Assembly: GCA_032207245.1 (NCBI GenBank)
Contig: CM063506.1
Coordinates: forward strand, 18,334,682-18,398,681
DNA: 64,000 bases
Reading direction: 5' to 3'
Origin: Pardosa pseudoannulata
Lineage: Eukaryota; Arthropoda; Arachnida; Araneae; Lycosidae
Shown here: positions 9,882 through 24,999 of the stretch, piece after piece
How positions within the stretch are numbered: the first letter of the stretch is position 1
How the letters are laid out: each line of letters opens with the position of its first letter
Notes under the pieces: model-generated
The model's database searches: none
What the model was told of the DNA's origin: nothing
What the model saw: only the letters and a program-made list of their open reading frames with translations
Translations under genes and position numbers: made by a program

Positions 9882-12800
9882 CATACATGGGATTTATGGC
9901 ATTTTTTTAAATATTTTTATTTAATTAGTGTTACTAAATTTACTTCGTATCTACATTATAAGAACTATTTTACAAAGTGAAAAATCAGTGTTTGTTACAA
10001 ATGCTTTAAAAACTTTCTGACACACTTACTTACATTAACACAAAGTGAGGTTCATTAATTTTTTAAATTTTTTGTAAAAAAGTTATTAAATATAATTCTC
10101 CACCTATTTAATTTTTAAAAAAGTATCAGAAGTATTATTCACCAGGAAATCGAATTTTCATAAGAGCTAAAATAATATTTAAATATTCCATTTCAAATAC
10201 TATAAATAATAAATGAAATAAACAACAACGAAAAAAGTAGGTATAGTTTCATAGTAGGTCTATAATGTATTTACTGTGAAAATTCGAATACGTGCCATAG
10301 TTCGAGCAAGTTCAAGAAAACACCATTTTATGTAAAGACAATTTAAAGTTTTAATAGTTTTCTTAAAAGATATGGTATTAAATGGAAAGACTGTAGAGTT
10401 TTCCAGGTTCTGATTCGAATATTCCAATATGGTTTTGTATTAAATAATTCAGAAATGCCCAAATATTTAATTAATTTAAATGACAAAAAAGTCGAATATT
10501 TGAACGCTTAAAGAGGATAAGTTCCCTTAAAGTGAATAAATTATTTATCTCGCTGTATGTTTACAAAGTGTCATAAATATAAATCTAGAACATACAAAAA
10601 CGTTTTTTAACGGTCTTAAGGTGAAAAGTTACAGTTAGTCCCGAATTCTTCCTTTCTTATTGCATAGGTCAACATATTCTATCCGCTGGGGTGGAAAATG
10701 GCCTAAATGACATCCTCAATTGGCGAATATTTGCTATTTCTGTCACGTGGCTATTATTTGACGTCTGCAGAGGGAGGTGTCAACTGAATAAATTGGAAGA
10801 TGACTATGACAGATATTTCCGAACGAATACAGAATGCCTGCTAGCATATCTAATGGGAACATAGAAAGTAAACCTTTTCTTTCATAACAGTTCATTTCAT
10901 CTTCCATATCAGTCGTAATTGGAGTTAACATGGCTCATTTTGTCAAATTTACTGTGATAAGTGTAATGTTCAATTGACTCGTTACACTAGTGTACAGTTT
11001 CGGTTTCTTTCGTCTAACCAAGTTCAACACTACTTGAATTTACTTTATAAAGTGCAGTACCGAAACAGATATAAAATTTTTTAACTAAACTGAAAGTATT
11101 TTATATATTATTTTTTAAATCAATCGTTATTTAATTCCTGTTCATAACATCTCTCTTACACACACATATAAACATACCCTATATTATAATAGCCTAAGTT
11201 ATATGTCTATCTGTCCTTGAATTTATGAATCGGTTGGACCTGTAATGGATAGAGACATCCATATTGGATTCTTGATGAGTTAGGGTTAGCAACGCTCGTA
11301 TTCCCCCCTTCCCCCGTTTTCTAGTATTTAATGCCATTATTTCAAGCCCTATTTTCCTCCGTTAAGAGCAGGCTATTAAGTTTATCAATTTATCACATAA
11401 TAAACAGGTAAAAATAACATTTTTTCTAGCATTATGACGTCATTCATTTAACCATCTCATTTAATCATTTCTTATTTTACATTATTTAAATATCGTCTGC
11501 CTTATTTTCATTCGTTTTATCACTGAACTTAGATATTACTTAAATAGTTTTCTTTTATATTTGGCTTAAATATCAAATTAGGTACATATGTGATAATTTT
11601 CAATTTAATCCCCGATAATTTTTCGTTGCAAAGAAATTTTTATGACCGGTATTAACAACATATTCTATATACATCCAGGGTGTAGTGCAAATAATAGTTT
11701 TATTCCTTTATTTTCATTAATTACTGTGGCAAGAAAAATTGTGAAGAACTTAACGATAATTTCCACGTAGCTAAGAAAACTTTGAATTATCTTTCTAAAT
11801 GAATTCAACTTGATCCTAAACTGCATTCACAGTATCGGGAGACTTCAGAGGAGTATGAAGATAAACAAATTATTAAGCATGTATTAAATAATTCTCAGCC
11901 AAAAAACAAACCATTTTTTATCTGTCTCTTAGGGTACTTTATAATTCTGGAAAAATGAAAACTTACTGATTCTGTCATATGACGGGCTATATGATAGTAT
12001 ATATAAATACATATGTGTGTAACTAGTAAAATTATCTTTCACCGATTAAACGAGAAATTAACCCCAATTAATTGAATTGCCCAAGTTTACTGGGCAATAA
12101 ATAAAAATACCTAATTTATTTACAGTCATGAAGCCATTACAGAAAGAGAAATTCAACGTTGTGGAACTTAAAAATTTATTGAGGATAAAAACTCTTTGTC
12201 TTTACAAGGCAAGAGCTTTGTATCAAATACTACAAGAAACATCTTTCAATTGTTGAACCCAAAAGCGAATAATCACGTGAATGTTTTCTAAGAGACTTAA
12301 TGTTATTCAGAATCGTTTGGAAGTCAAGAGTGAACTTTGATAATTTAAGTTACCTCGAAGCTACATAACCAGAAATGTAGTAATTGGAGGAGTGAAACTA
12401 TTTTACAAGGATAGCTAGACAATGTGGCCAGTGGACAGAAAATTAGAATTTATTAGAGCATTAGTTTTGAGAGACGGGTAAAGAGATAGTAGATCGGAGA
12501 ACAGTCTTTTATCTGACGTATTATGGTTGGTATATTTGGTATTAAAAAAAGAGATGGCAAAAAGAATTTTAGATATCAATTTTAGGGGTAATAATTTTAA
12601 TATATTATATATGTATGTTTAAGTAGGTATCCATTTCTGTATATCTTTTATGTGAATTCGCATAATTTTTTGGAGACTACCAAATTTTGACCAAACCATT
12701 TTTGAATATATATATGTAACATATCAAATTTATTTAACTCTAACATTTTCTTAAAAAACTCATCTCTCCCATTCTAATTCCTTTAAATCTTTTTCCCAGA

Positions 12801-13233
12801 ATCTAAATGTCTAAATCAAAGGAGTGTCCTCGACTTAAAATTCTTTCGATACATTTTCCAAAGCTTTCTGTCCTATAGATGGAAATTCTCTGTCTATTCA
12901 ACACGTTTTCCAGCTGTCGCCGGAAAATGGTTCTGAGTTTTTCTTGATCTTAATAGTTCAATTCGCTGACTAAGCTTCTTGTCCCTTGGGAAAATTGTGT
13001 CTTCTCTCTTGGGTGCACTTCTGTTCGAGCTGAGTGATTCTAGTAAAGTCTAGTATGTTTTTCAGCAGCTGTAAAATAAAATTTTAATTAGCCTTGCGCC
13101 GTTCTCTTCAATAGTGGCTAGACTACATCTTACGTTATTATTGCTAGCTATATAGGCTTATCCTTGCCCAGTAGCCCTGGCAAGTAAAAACAATAGAGGC
13201 TACATAATTATTGTGTCTAGAGGAAATACATTT
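9882..13233. other. Long A+T-rich noncoding interval
   Basis: No supported gene. A slightly richer patch at 10640-10930 has an open minus frame (10743-10931) with no recognisable domain. Another richer patch at about 12780-13040 could be decayed coding sequence or repeat, but I could not place it. Confidence 0.5.
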
Positions 13234-15349
<2,116 letters not shown>

Positions 15350-17236
15350 TTCTTCGTCGTCGTCAGCACTACAGCCTGTTACAGGCCAAGGCTCTGAGCT
15401 TCCTCCACCTGATTATATCAAAGACAATAGATCGCCAATGATAGACTCCAATTATGGTGAGGCCATTTAGATCATTAATATTATTGATAATTAATATAAT
15501 TGATATAATTAATATGATTGATTAATTAATATAATATCTATAAATAAAATGAGAAATGAATTGCTTGGGATCTAAATCTGACCTCATCACATCTTTTGTA
15601 AAGGGGAGATGACCATAAAAATTATTTCAACGAATTTTCGTCTTGTGTGGGATTCTGAGACCAGTCCCAGATTAGAATCACGTCTCCGTACATGACATCA
15701 AATAACAATGTACCTTTGTGGAGTTATCTATGAGTCCCTAAGAGACAGTGCCCAATTTAAAGGGGCAAGGTTTTCTCATGTTTGCGGTTTCAAGGACAGA
15801 GTACGGGGACCAAAGGAGTTGGGCCCAAGAAAGAACCCGACATCTCTCAACGTCTAGAAGTTTCCAGCTTATCCGCTTTTCGGAATTACCCCCAAGTTAT
15901 TTTAAAAGGCCCCAGACCAGTAGTGAGACTGGAGTCAGCATTGTCGTCCCATCAATTGAGATAGCACGCAAAGAATCTACATCATTTCACAATAGCGTCC
16001 GACCGGAGTACCGCCTTGGCACACCAAATAGATCCACAAAGGTACTCATTATAAATATTATAATTTGAGATTGGGTCCTCTCTCTTATATATATATAATT
16101 ACCTAAGTGGTAGAAAATTATTATTGCAGATCCTAATTAGTGTGGTACCTAATTGAACGTGTTGAAAATGTAAATCTTATGAAACTTGATCAAATTTTTG
16201 TATATTAGTCATGTATATATCATTATAATAAATTTGCTTATTTTTTATTTTAAGCTCTTAATTTAGCTTATTAGTTTTTTTTTTATTTTGTCTGTAGTCT
16301 CTCAGAACCTGTGGTTGAATTTAAACTTAAATAACTTACTCAACACAACCTAAATAATATTTAGTCTTTATGACTAGCAAAATAAATAACCACTATAAAT
16401 TTGATCATAGGTCAATACATTAATTTAAACGAGAGCTACACAACACCCAGTTCCTTTAAATCCCTCTCTACAGAATCTATCCACCTGGAGGGGGGGTCTT
16501 CCTCTTTTTCGCTTGCCTTCAATTTTTGAAAAGGTCCTTAGTTTAGTTGGGTTAGAATCTTCATATCTAAAAAGGTATCCCAGCCATCTAATGCTGCTAG
16601 CCTTAATAACTTTGACAGTATCCGGTTCTTTAAATCTATTGTATATTTCATAATTATATTGGATTCTATAGACATCATTTTGTTTAACTGCTCTAAAGAT
16701 TTATCTAAGTATTTTTCTCTCAAAAATCAATAGCTTATCTATTTCATATTCACTTAATGGCTAGCACTCGCTGCCATATAGAACAACAGATCTGATTAAG
16801 GTTTTATATAAATTAATTTTTGTTTAAACATTAATACATTTAAATTTGAAATGGTTTCTCAACCCATAAAAACACTTGTTTTCCATAAGCAACCTGTTGG
16901 TTACTTCAAATTTTATATCATTAGTATTACTGATGACTGTTTCAATATACTTAAATTGTTGTACACTTTCAAAAATAAAATTATTGATTTTCAAAGGAGA
17001 TAAGTCATAATTTCTCTGTGTTACAGCCAAAACTTTTGTTTTCTCTTGGTTAATAGTGAGACCTATTCCTGTTGCAGACTTTTTGAGGGAGACAAAAGCT
17101 TCAATTACTACTTTTTGGTTCTGCCAATGACATCAATATTATCAGCAAAGGCCAATAACTGAATATTTCTATTAAAAATAGTACCGCTGGTGTTTATATT
17201 AGTATCTCGAATAGCTTTTTCATTTAATAATCTCTA
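15350..17236 (-). mobile_element. 5'-truncated non-LTR retrotransposon (LINE), copy A
   Basis: The element reads right to left: reverse transcriptase C-terminal half (17236 to 16437), then about 1.1 kb of 3' region (16436 to about 15350). The 3' region matches 41441-42625 in the opposite orientation, which defines it as part of a repeated element. The end near 15350 is a GAC/GAA-rich stretch (GACGACGACGAAGAAG on the minus strand) followed by A+T-rich sequence, a plausible LINE tail. Compared with copy B it lacks about 190 bp at 15799/15800; a TCCTTGA microhomology suggests deletion in this copy. An open plus-strand frame at 15748-16068 is antisense to the 3' region and evolves neutrally. No endonuclease domain is present. 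Confidence 0.8.
16437..17236 (-). pseudogene. Non-LTR reverse transcriptase, C-terminal half (degenerate)
   Basis: Near 17121-17158 the minus strand reads LLAFADNIDVIGRT, matching the catalytic Y/F-A-D-D motif with the second Asp changed to Asn. After a frameshift comes GIGLTINQEKTKVLAVT, then SVQQFKYIETVISN, the usual segments after the active site. The thumb region follows: YGSEC, then a stop where Trp is expected, ERKILR plus another stop, and YEIYNRFKEPDTVKVIK. The tail GKRKRGR continues after one extra C as RWIDSVERDLKELGVV with a stop at 16437-16439. At least two frameshifts and two in-frame stops make it non-functional. The subclade is uncertain. Confidence 0.85.
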
Positions 17237-18903
17237 GCTGAAAAAAAATTAACTTTTTTGATAGAGTACACAGTTATTGTTGAAAGAAACCCTCTAATTA
17301 TACAGTTCAAAATAATTGATTTCCAAACTAATAATTATGATCTTTTCATACTACTTTATTTTCTTGACATAATTATTATTTTGTTGTAATAATTACAAAT
17401 GCGAATGTTTAATATAAAATTGCAGCTATACTAAATTGTTTACCTCCGAACAATTCTTTCTCTTGAGGATACTTTGCAAAACTGCTACTATATTTTCGCC
17501 TCGAGAAAGCAAATAAATTATAGAATATTTGCTTTGTTTTAAAAGATCAAGGTAAATAAACATGGTTGCAAAAGAGGGAGCCTTTATGTGACCCCGTGTT
17601 AGAACTACAATTTAGAATAGCGTAAAATTAAACTGTTTGTTTAGGATTTGTTTGCAAATAAGCGTATAGCAACTCCCCCACGAAATTAAATACATTAAGA
17701 TATTTAAACTAGGCATTAAAATAAATTTGTTCTACAAATCCAGAATAAAGACAACCTCTGAAATTGGATGATATTATTATTGTAAGAAAAAAAAATTAAA
17801 TATTCTTTAATGTCAATATTGATTTTTAATTTGCAACATCTGGCAGTATGAAAATAATCATCTCTTTGATCATTATCTCGCAGAAAAATTCATTATGCTA
17901 TTAGGAATTGTTCTAAGATCTCTAAAAATGTAAATATATGTTTGTCTAGCTCAAAAGCTTTATACATGATACAAATTATTAATTAGCGACACATTAAGAA
18001 GAAATAATATTTAAATGTATTTACTAGACTAATATGTTAAACGGTAATTGTTCTCTAACGTTTTCTATTTATTTTCGTTTGATTGAATTCCATTAATATT
18101 AATTTACATTCAAAACCACTCGGTTTTTCTTTGTTGATCCATCAATTATCGGTTCATTCAAAGCTAGTTTAAAAAGAGAAAATATTTAACAAGGGTTTTT
18201 CATTTTAACATTTTAAAATGAAGAATTCGAGAAGTTGAAGAATACTAATTAAGAGATAAATTATTCAAAACTCTGCTTTTAATAATTTGATCCCTATCAA
18301 CGGATTTCCGAATTTGATAACCTATTTTTAATTTTTCATAAAAGGCAGCGAGTTTGAAAAGAAATTATTATCTGAATTTTTGTTAGTTTTTTACGGATAA
18401 ACAAGTATAAATTCTATTTTCAATATTTTTTTCTAAAAAATACTGAGTTTTAACATATTTCACGTATTATTTTAATTATTTATATCACTATCCATATTAC
18501 TTTTTTATAACACAAACTTTTATAATTATTTATTTTTCATTTAAATTTACAAACTAAAGAACAATAAATTAAAACAAATACTTATGGTGCTTGGTTCATT
18601 TTATAACCGTTTTAAATGATGTCAACATCATTTTTAACATTCCATAACTATATACATTTAGAAAAATCAAATGTTTCCTTAGTTTTAAACTGTTTCTTAT
18701 TTCTAAAAGAGGAATAAAAATCTTGTAGATTTAAGGTATTTTGTTTAAATACTACATTTCAATGCATTTTATTTTTAAAGGTATTTGATTACCTCATAAC
18801 ATGGCACATTTATTTATAAATATTAATTTTTTAAACTAAAATTAGATAAGTATAGTTTGTCTTTAAAATTATGAACTATAAGATAAATAATATTTGATTT
18901 AAA

Positions 18904-18934
<31 letters not shown>

Positions 18935-19285
18935 TTTTAATGTTACAAATAGATTTAACTACCATTAATTTTTGTATAAATGGTAAAGCCAGATTGTTCG
19001 CAATTGAAATTCATATTATTCTATTTTAATTTCAACAACAAATTACATACATTCAAGACATTGATGTACAAAGCGTAATGTCATACACAGTTCGATAGCA
19101 TATAGAGCAACCATAATAGAAATTTCCATTTTATTACAAAATTCTGTTAAATTCAGAACATTTCGGATCTCACATAAACAAAGAAGAATTTTTTTTTTGC
19201 AAATAGTAATAATATCATTTTTTTAATTTTAAAAAGTAGAAAGAAGCTAGGTTTTTTTTAAACAGTCAAAGGGTATCTTCAATAT
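17237..19285. other. A+T-rich noncoding DNA
   Basis: Apart from the short (AAT)n array at 18904-18934, no feature could be supported. Confidence 0.5.
18904..18934. repeat. (AAT)n microsatellite
   Basis: About ten uninterrupted AAT triplets. Confidence 0.95.
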
Positions 19286-19660
19286 AACCCCTTAAGTGCT
19301 GTTCCTCCTGCGTATCAAGTTTTAGTTTTTATCTTGTTATTTTAGTTCCAGAGGTATAGAGGTCTTAGCTCTATTGATCTATGGTAAACACGATTAAACT
19401 AAGATGCCAATAAGAAATACAATTTTCTAGTTGTAGGAGATAAAATAGAATATATATTTTTAACAACTTAAAAAGGTATCTAACCCTTAAATTTTTGTAC
19501 CACTTAGCAAATTTATAGTTTTATCTTATTATTTTGTATAAAAGACATCAGGGTCTTAGTTTAGCATTATTTAACTATGGTAAACGCCAGAAAGAAATTA
19601 GATGTTATTAAAATATCATTTTCAGAGTTGTACAAATTAGCAGAAAAGATATATTTTGCA
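19286..19660. repeat. Two diverged tandem units of about 200 bp
   Basis: The segment from 19286 (CCCTTAAGTGC) and the one from about 19481 (CCCTTAAATTT) share a series of ordered blocks: TAGTTTTTATCTTGTTATTTT against TAGTTTTATCTTATTATTTT, then GGTCTTAG, CTATGGTAAAC and ATCATTTTC-type ends. They directly precede, and the second overlaps, the 386-bp array, so the two repeat systems may share an origin. Confidence 0.65.
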
Positions 19661-20755
19661 ACAGTGGCGTTCGAAGTTCTGCCACGCCTACTTAGCTAAT
19701 TTTAGGTTTCGCTATTTCGTGTTCCTTAAACACTAAATTCAAAGTCTATCTATATTGTTTATCTACATTATGCGGCATAAAGTAGTAAGAATCCCTCAAT
19801 AATATTTATAATTATACATCTAGATTAAGATTATAAGCTTGTGGAATCAAGGCACACATATTATGGTATATGATATAATATTCTGTGGTACTTCTCACTC
19901 TTGAAATGAAGAGTTTCGTTGCACACTGTTAGTAATTATTCGAAGAGAAGGTAATGAATGAAACCCCCAAAATACCACTTTCACTTTTGTTATTAAAAAT
20001 ATCATTTTCATAGTTGTACAAATTAGTAGAGAAGGTATATTTTGCAACAGTGACTCTCTAAGTTCTGCCACGCCTACTTAGCTAATTTTAGGTTTTGTTG
20101 TTTCGTGTTCCTTAAATACTGAAATCGAAGTCTATCCACATTGTTTATTTACATTATGCACCATAAAGTAGTAAGAATCCCTCAGTACTATTTATAATTA
20201 TACATCTAGATTAAGATTATCAGCTTGTGGAATCAAGGCAGACATATTATGGTATATGATATAATCTTCCGTGGTACTTCTCACTCTTGAAATGAAGAGT
20301 TTCGTTGAACACTGTTAGTGATTATTGGAAGAGAAGATAATGAATAAAACTAACAAAATACCATTTTCACTTTTGTTTTTAAAATTATCATATTCATAGT
20401 TCTACAAATTAGCAGAGAAGTTATATTTTGCAACAGTGACTCTCTAAGTTCTGCCACGTCTACTTAGCTAATTTTAGGTTTCACTATTTTGTGTTCCTTA
20501 AACACTGAAATCAAAGTCTGTCTACGTTGTTTATCTACATTATGCAGCATAAAGTAATAAGAAACCCCCAATACTATTTATAATTATAAATCAAGATTAA
20601 TCAGCTTATGGAATCAAGGTAGACATATTATGGTATATGATATAATCTTCCGTGGTACTTCTCGCTCTTGAAATGAAGAGTTTCGTTGAACACCGTTAGT
20701 GATTATTGGAAGAGAAGATAATGAATGAAACTCCCAAAATACCACTTTCACTTTC
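19606..20755. repeat. Tandem repeat, three monomers of 386 bp
   Basis: The word GTTGTACAAATTAG recurs at 19627 and 20013, and as GTTCTACAAATTAG at 20399, giving an exact 386-bp period twice. Each unit carries TTTTGCAACAGTG, TTCTGCCACG(C/T)CTACTTAGC, a CATTATGC-CATAAAGTA segment, ATATTATGGTATATGATATA and CTCTTGAAATGAAGAGTTTCG. Units are roughly 90% alike by eye. The last one breaks off at about 20755 and runs into a purine-rich stretch. No frame stays open across units, so this is satellite-like DNA. Confidence 0.93.
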
Positions 20756-20930
20756 GACTGCAAGAGGTAGCCCTCTCTTGCTGCCAAAAAGAAAAAAGAG
20801 AGAAAAATGCTCCCAGGAAGCGAATATAATAGCAATAAAAAGAAGCAATGGGGAAAATAAGACCCGAAGCTCATTTTGTTACATGGAGCTTCGGTATTAT
20901 TTGTTTTAGCTGCCACGTTTTCTGTTAATC
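20756..20930. other. Purine-rich segment with two stem-loops
   Basis: One stem-loop pairs GCAAGAG with CTCTTGC near 20759-20781. A second pairs CCGAAGCTC (20864-20872) with GAGCTTCGG (20886-20894), a perfect 9-bp stem with a 13-nt loop. The segment between is A/G-rich. It lies exactly where the 386-bp array stops. Short open frames on both strands (20614-20916 minus, 20706-20909 plus) have no known domain. Confidence 0.5.
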
Positions 20931-21702
20931 AATTATGTGGGAAGATAATATTTAGGAAACAAGAAAGATAATACTAGTAGGAGCCAGATCATTAAGCAGT
21001 TTCGAAGCAATTTTTTCTCTTTGGCGACTAATAGCTATGTGCACTAACACTGGAATGATAAGTTTTCGATAATTCATGCGAAATCTGACTCTATTTTTGC
21101 AACTTGAGTTCTGCTGGCATGGCTGGCAAATTTCTTTTCCTTTAAATACTTATGTTGGTGGTTATCTTTTTCAACAGATCTTTAGCATTCAATCTTAATT
21201 TATTATTCTCTTAATATCGGTTTATATTAATAATACGCGGATTATTGGGATACATTGTATTACATTTTTAGGAAATGTTTTTAAATGAGTTAAAGTTTTA
21301 TTAATTCAGACATAAACACTTGAATACGTATATTATATATTTTTGATAGTATACATTTGTAAAAACAACTGCTTATATCAAACTGTTGAAAAGTTTTATA
21401 CTGCAAATATATTCAAATTAAAAATATTTACATATTATTATATAACATTTTGCACCCAGAGAAAATGAATTAAACATATATGAGCACATGTTTGGAAGTG
21501 TAAATTATTTTCAAGTCATCATGTCACTACCAGACATTTATGTTGTTGCAAAAAGAATCAAAAAGAATTAATTTTCTTAGTCTATGTTAAAAGTAAAAGT
21601 ATTATTTTAATGGAGTTTTTTCAATCTACTTATAAATCAATGATATTATAATAAAATATAACTTTAAATAAATAGAAACAACCAATCGTTTTATCTCTTT
21701 AA
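20931..21702. other. A+T-rich noncoding DNA
   Basis: No feature recognised. Confidence 0.5.
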
Positions 21703-21951
21703 ATGTTAAAATTAATTTCAGCTAATATTATAAACCAAACCACAGTTATGTTTATATATTCTTGGTACTATACCAATGAATTAGTACATCGTGATACCAA
21801 AAGAGATTCAATCAGAGCAATCATCAGGAATCCAGCTTTGAACTTTTTTGGAAAGTTGTATAAAGTAAAAAACGAAGAACTAGCAAATATGCAAGACTAT
21901 GATACCAGAAAATTTTCCAAAAAACCGAAAAACTTGAATATAGTTTCATAG
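21703..21951 (+). pseudogene. jockey-like retrotransposon ORF2 C-terminal fragment
   Basis: The 82-codon frame contains YTNELVHRDTKRDSIRA, then NPALNFFGKLYKVKNEELAN and YDTRKF, ending at a stop at 21949-21951. Jockey-type reverse transcriptases end in this order: a TN-x-x-x-H-x-D-L segment, a helix with N/S-F-F/Y, an N-x-x-I/L segment and a basic tail. Nothing of the catalytic reverse transcriptase is visible upstream, where the sequence becomes A+T-rich within about 50 bp, so this is a severely 5'-truncated copy. The first ATG is not a real start. The match is by pattern only and could be confirmed by a protein search. Confidence 0.55.
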
Positions 21952-22599
21952 ATGTTGATGTCTCATTCTGAATTTTGAATACTATTTTATTTCAATCTAT
22001 TTTACCTTAATCAAAACTTTGCACTTTTTAAAGCTTATGTTAACAGACAATAATAAATATAATTTTATAAAATTTACTACAGCTCTATAAAATGCTTCAT
22101 TTTACAAGTCCACTAAAATCAATGTTTTAATATGTTTGTTCCACATATCTAACAAACTACTACCGTGGAGGTGGAGCTGCTACTCTTTTGAGCCACAAAG
22201 CTAATTCATGTGTATGTGTCTGTGTATGTGTATGTCTTTGTTTACGTGCATTTAGGACATCCAAGCTAGTTAGCTAAATATTCTAACGTGTGTTTATCAT
22301 ATTTGTTCTTTATTAAAGCAATTTTAGCAGGTGTTGACACCGAATTATTTTAATGATTTTAGAATTTAAAAAAATGTTGACAAGCAGAGCCGTCTTTAGC
22401 AATAATGGAAATCAGAAACGATCTTCATCCCTAGCACCCATTATTACCCCATCCAAAACCCGAAACAAAAATTTTTAAACTGCATATAAGCGATGATGTT
22501 GTAGATTTAGATTACTTAGTTGAATTTTTAAATTTTAACATAAACAATGTTAGTAATTTAAAGTTTCTGTAAAAATTATAAGAGATAATATAATTATCC
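21952..22599. other. Noncoding DNA with a short TG-rich stretch
   Basis: It includes a TGTATGTGTCTGTG-type imperfect microsatellite at about 22211-22236. No gene was recognised. Confidence 0.5.
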
Positions 22600-23250
22600 T
22601 TAAACAGGAGGAATTGAAGACAAAATTACGTCAGGTAGTAAGTAAACATAGTAAAATAAGGATAATATATTTTTTCCCATCTTTCAAGGAGTAGCAGGTG
22701 TATACGGTCAGCGCGGTAATGATAAAACAGTGACGCAATTTGCGGAGTAATTTTGTAGGTGTAAAGGCAATCTTTTCATAAAGATATTTAAAGATTGAAT
22801 AAAGTTAATTTTTCAAAATAAATATTTGGACGAAATATAAATTTTCAGAGAGTTAAAAAGTTTGGAGAACAGAGTTCCGGCCTCACGAGCCCTCTAAATT
22901 TCCTGGCCAGATATATTATTAGTATCTTCACACAACAGGGATTGGATAACTAACTACGTCTGGTATTAAGTATAAACAACAAAACAAGTAATCATACCAT
23001 TTTTTTAATCTTCTTTCAGAAAGGAGAAGGTGTCAAGTGTCAGCGCCATGCGATAATGACAAAATAGTGACACAATTTGGGGAGTAAAGTGTTATAGGAT
23101 ATAATCTTTTCATATAGGCACTAAGGTATGGAATCGAGTTTATTTTTTAAGAAATGTTCCTATGTAAAACTCATTTTCGATGAGCTAAAAAAACTGAAAT
23201 ACGGCTTAACGACCTCAAGCCCTAGGCTCGATGGTACTTATTTTGATCCC
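22600..23250. repeat. Two tandem units of about 330 bp
   Basis: Unit 1 (about 22600-22920) and unit 2 (about 22921-23250) share ordered blocks: ACGTC(A/T)GGTA at 22628 and 22956, CAGCGC near 22710 and 23043, and GTGACGCAATTTGCGGAGTAA at 22730 against GTGACACAATTTGGGGAGTAA at 23068. They also share AATCTTTTCATA and C(T/A)CACGAGCCCT-like ends. Spacing is 328-338 bp. Divergence is substantial, so the duplication is old or the two are separate insertions of one element. Confidence 0.75.
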
Positions 23251-24085
23251 CCAATATGGCCTATTTGACAAGAGTATTTCATTTATTTGTAGATAAGAAT
23301 CTAAAATTATAAGAATCCATTAAATTTCATTTAAATAAACTTAAATGTGAGAAAGAAATTCCATACTTTCAGTTAAACCCTGACTTTTAAAAATAAATAC
23401 TGAAGGCGTTATTTAGTTTGGGGTATATGAAAATTCCGTCACTATCACAAGATACGAAAATATCAACCCTAGATAATGTGTAAATTTGAGAGAAATTTCA
23501 GTGGAATAAAGGTAAAACCAGATCTTCCGTATATGGATATCTTATCAGTATACAAGAAAAAATTCTAAATTTATTTTTCGGTTTGCATTGCCCTCCAAAA
23601 GTAATATGTGTTGATCAATTACAAATATCAGCGGTGAAGCTTTTCATTTTAATGACAGTTTTTCTAAATTATTTAGTCCAATTATCAAAATCAAAAAATT
23701 TCAGACTGTTATTGCTAGAACAGACGATCCATTCTCAAGTGGAACTAACTTTTGTTGGTTCTTTAAAGACTCAATCATTCGGTATCAACAACTTTATAAA
23801 AATTCTTTATATATATAACGAATATGATAAACATGTATAATAATCCGTTTCATTAGTTTGGACTCCATAAAATAATAAAAGTTATGTGTATAAAATTTAT
23901 TTGTATTATTGTTATGCAAAATAAACACTGGATATTTGTAATACAACAAAATAATATGTAATAATACTTTTAGTTTATTCTTTGTATTAAATAAAAACAT
24001 TAGATAATATATTTATTTTTGCACATGACACTTTCACTTTATAGAATAGTGGTTGAATTTGACCCCACTAAATTTCGCTGCATGC
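23251..24085. other. A+T-rich noncoding DNA
   Basis: Overlapping open frames on both strands (23583-23840 plus, 23794-24000 minus) have low-complexity composition and no recognisable domain. Confidence 0.45.
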
Positions 24086-24546
24086 ATTGAAGACAAAAGC
24101 TGCATACCCACTAGGAAAAAACCATGGGTTTGTGTCTTGAGTTTGACAAAGGGGGAGAACACTATAATACATGATAATTAATATTTGCCTATATTTATTT
24201 GTAAATCATACTTAGAACAATACTTTCAAATAGGAATTGATGGATAAAAGCCATCTGTAGTTTCATCTAGTAACTTTTAAAAAGGAAAACTCTTCAATGT
24301 TTCTTAATGAGTAGTGTTACTGCTTAACAGAACAGAAATTTCTAATAGTAACAGTTAAAGTGTGGTATTTTACATTTTAATATTTCAGTAGTGTTAGTGT
24401 GTCGTGCCCTCTAGGGGACATGTGAGCTTAACAACATTCTAAAATGTTTACTTATAAACACACACATATACATATATACGTAATGATATTTTTATCCTAA
24501 AAAGTTAACCAACGGAATTATGTCTTAAAATAATTTTCGGGAGCTC

Positions 24547-24726
24547 CTATCCTTTTCTGACTTGCAACTTTGATGAATGTCTTTGTTTTCCCTCTTGATA
24601 TATTCCAGTTTCATAAGTAACTTCTAACTCTTGAACCACTACATCTGCGTCTTCCCACGGGACTAATGAGTAAACTTTGATTGGATGGCAGACATTGGAT
24701 GACAAGTATTTAACCACTATGTACAT
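24547..24726 (-). CDS. Small unknown ORF (59 codons) inside the duplicated segment
   Basis: On the minus strand an ATG at 24724-24726 opens 59 codons with a protein-like composition. Examples are VPWEDADVVVQELEVTYETG and HSSKLQVRKG, unlike the Phe/Lys/Ile-rich frames elsewhere. It ends at a stop at 24547-24549. I do not recognise the family. The equivalent region of copy 2 (about 26390-26510) has lost the frame. It may be a fragment of a transposon protein, or chance. Confidence 0.25.
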   Translation of the reverse strand: MYIVVKYLSSNVCHPIKVYSLVPWEDADVVVQELEVTYETGIYQEGKQRHSSKLQVRKG

Positions 24727-24888
24727 GTTTTGCGGACAGTCGCGTACAGTGCGAGTTGACCCTAATTAAATTATGTAAGCTTGATCTAAAAAGTTATTTT
24801 GTCTTTTCCGATATGTTTTCCACTTGTCGTTTTTCGACCTCAGAGCTACGAATTTCCCTTTGTGATGAGAAAAAAATCTCATTTCATA

Positions 24889-24893
<5 letters not shown>

Positions 24894-24962
<69 letters not shown>

Positions 24963-24999
24963 TCTATATATATGGAGGGATAAAATCAAAATTATATAT

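Noticed and set aside
15748..16068. Open plus-strand frame in the LINE 3' region whose peptide resembles the minus-strand frame at 41823-42035.
   Set aside because: It is antisense to the LINE. Comparing the copies by hand, amino-acid-changing differences outnumber silent ones (about 10 to 3), so there is no sign of selection; the likeness is just shared repeat DNA.
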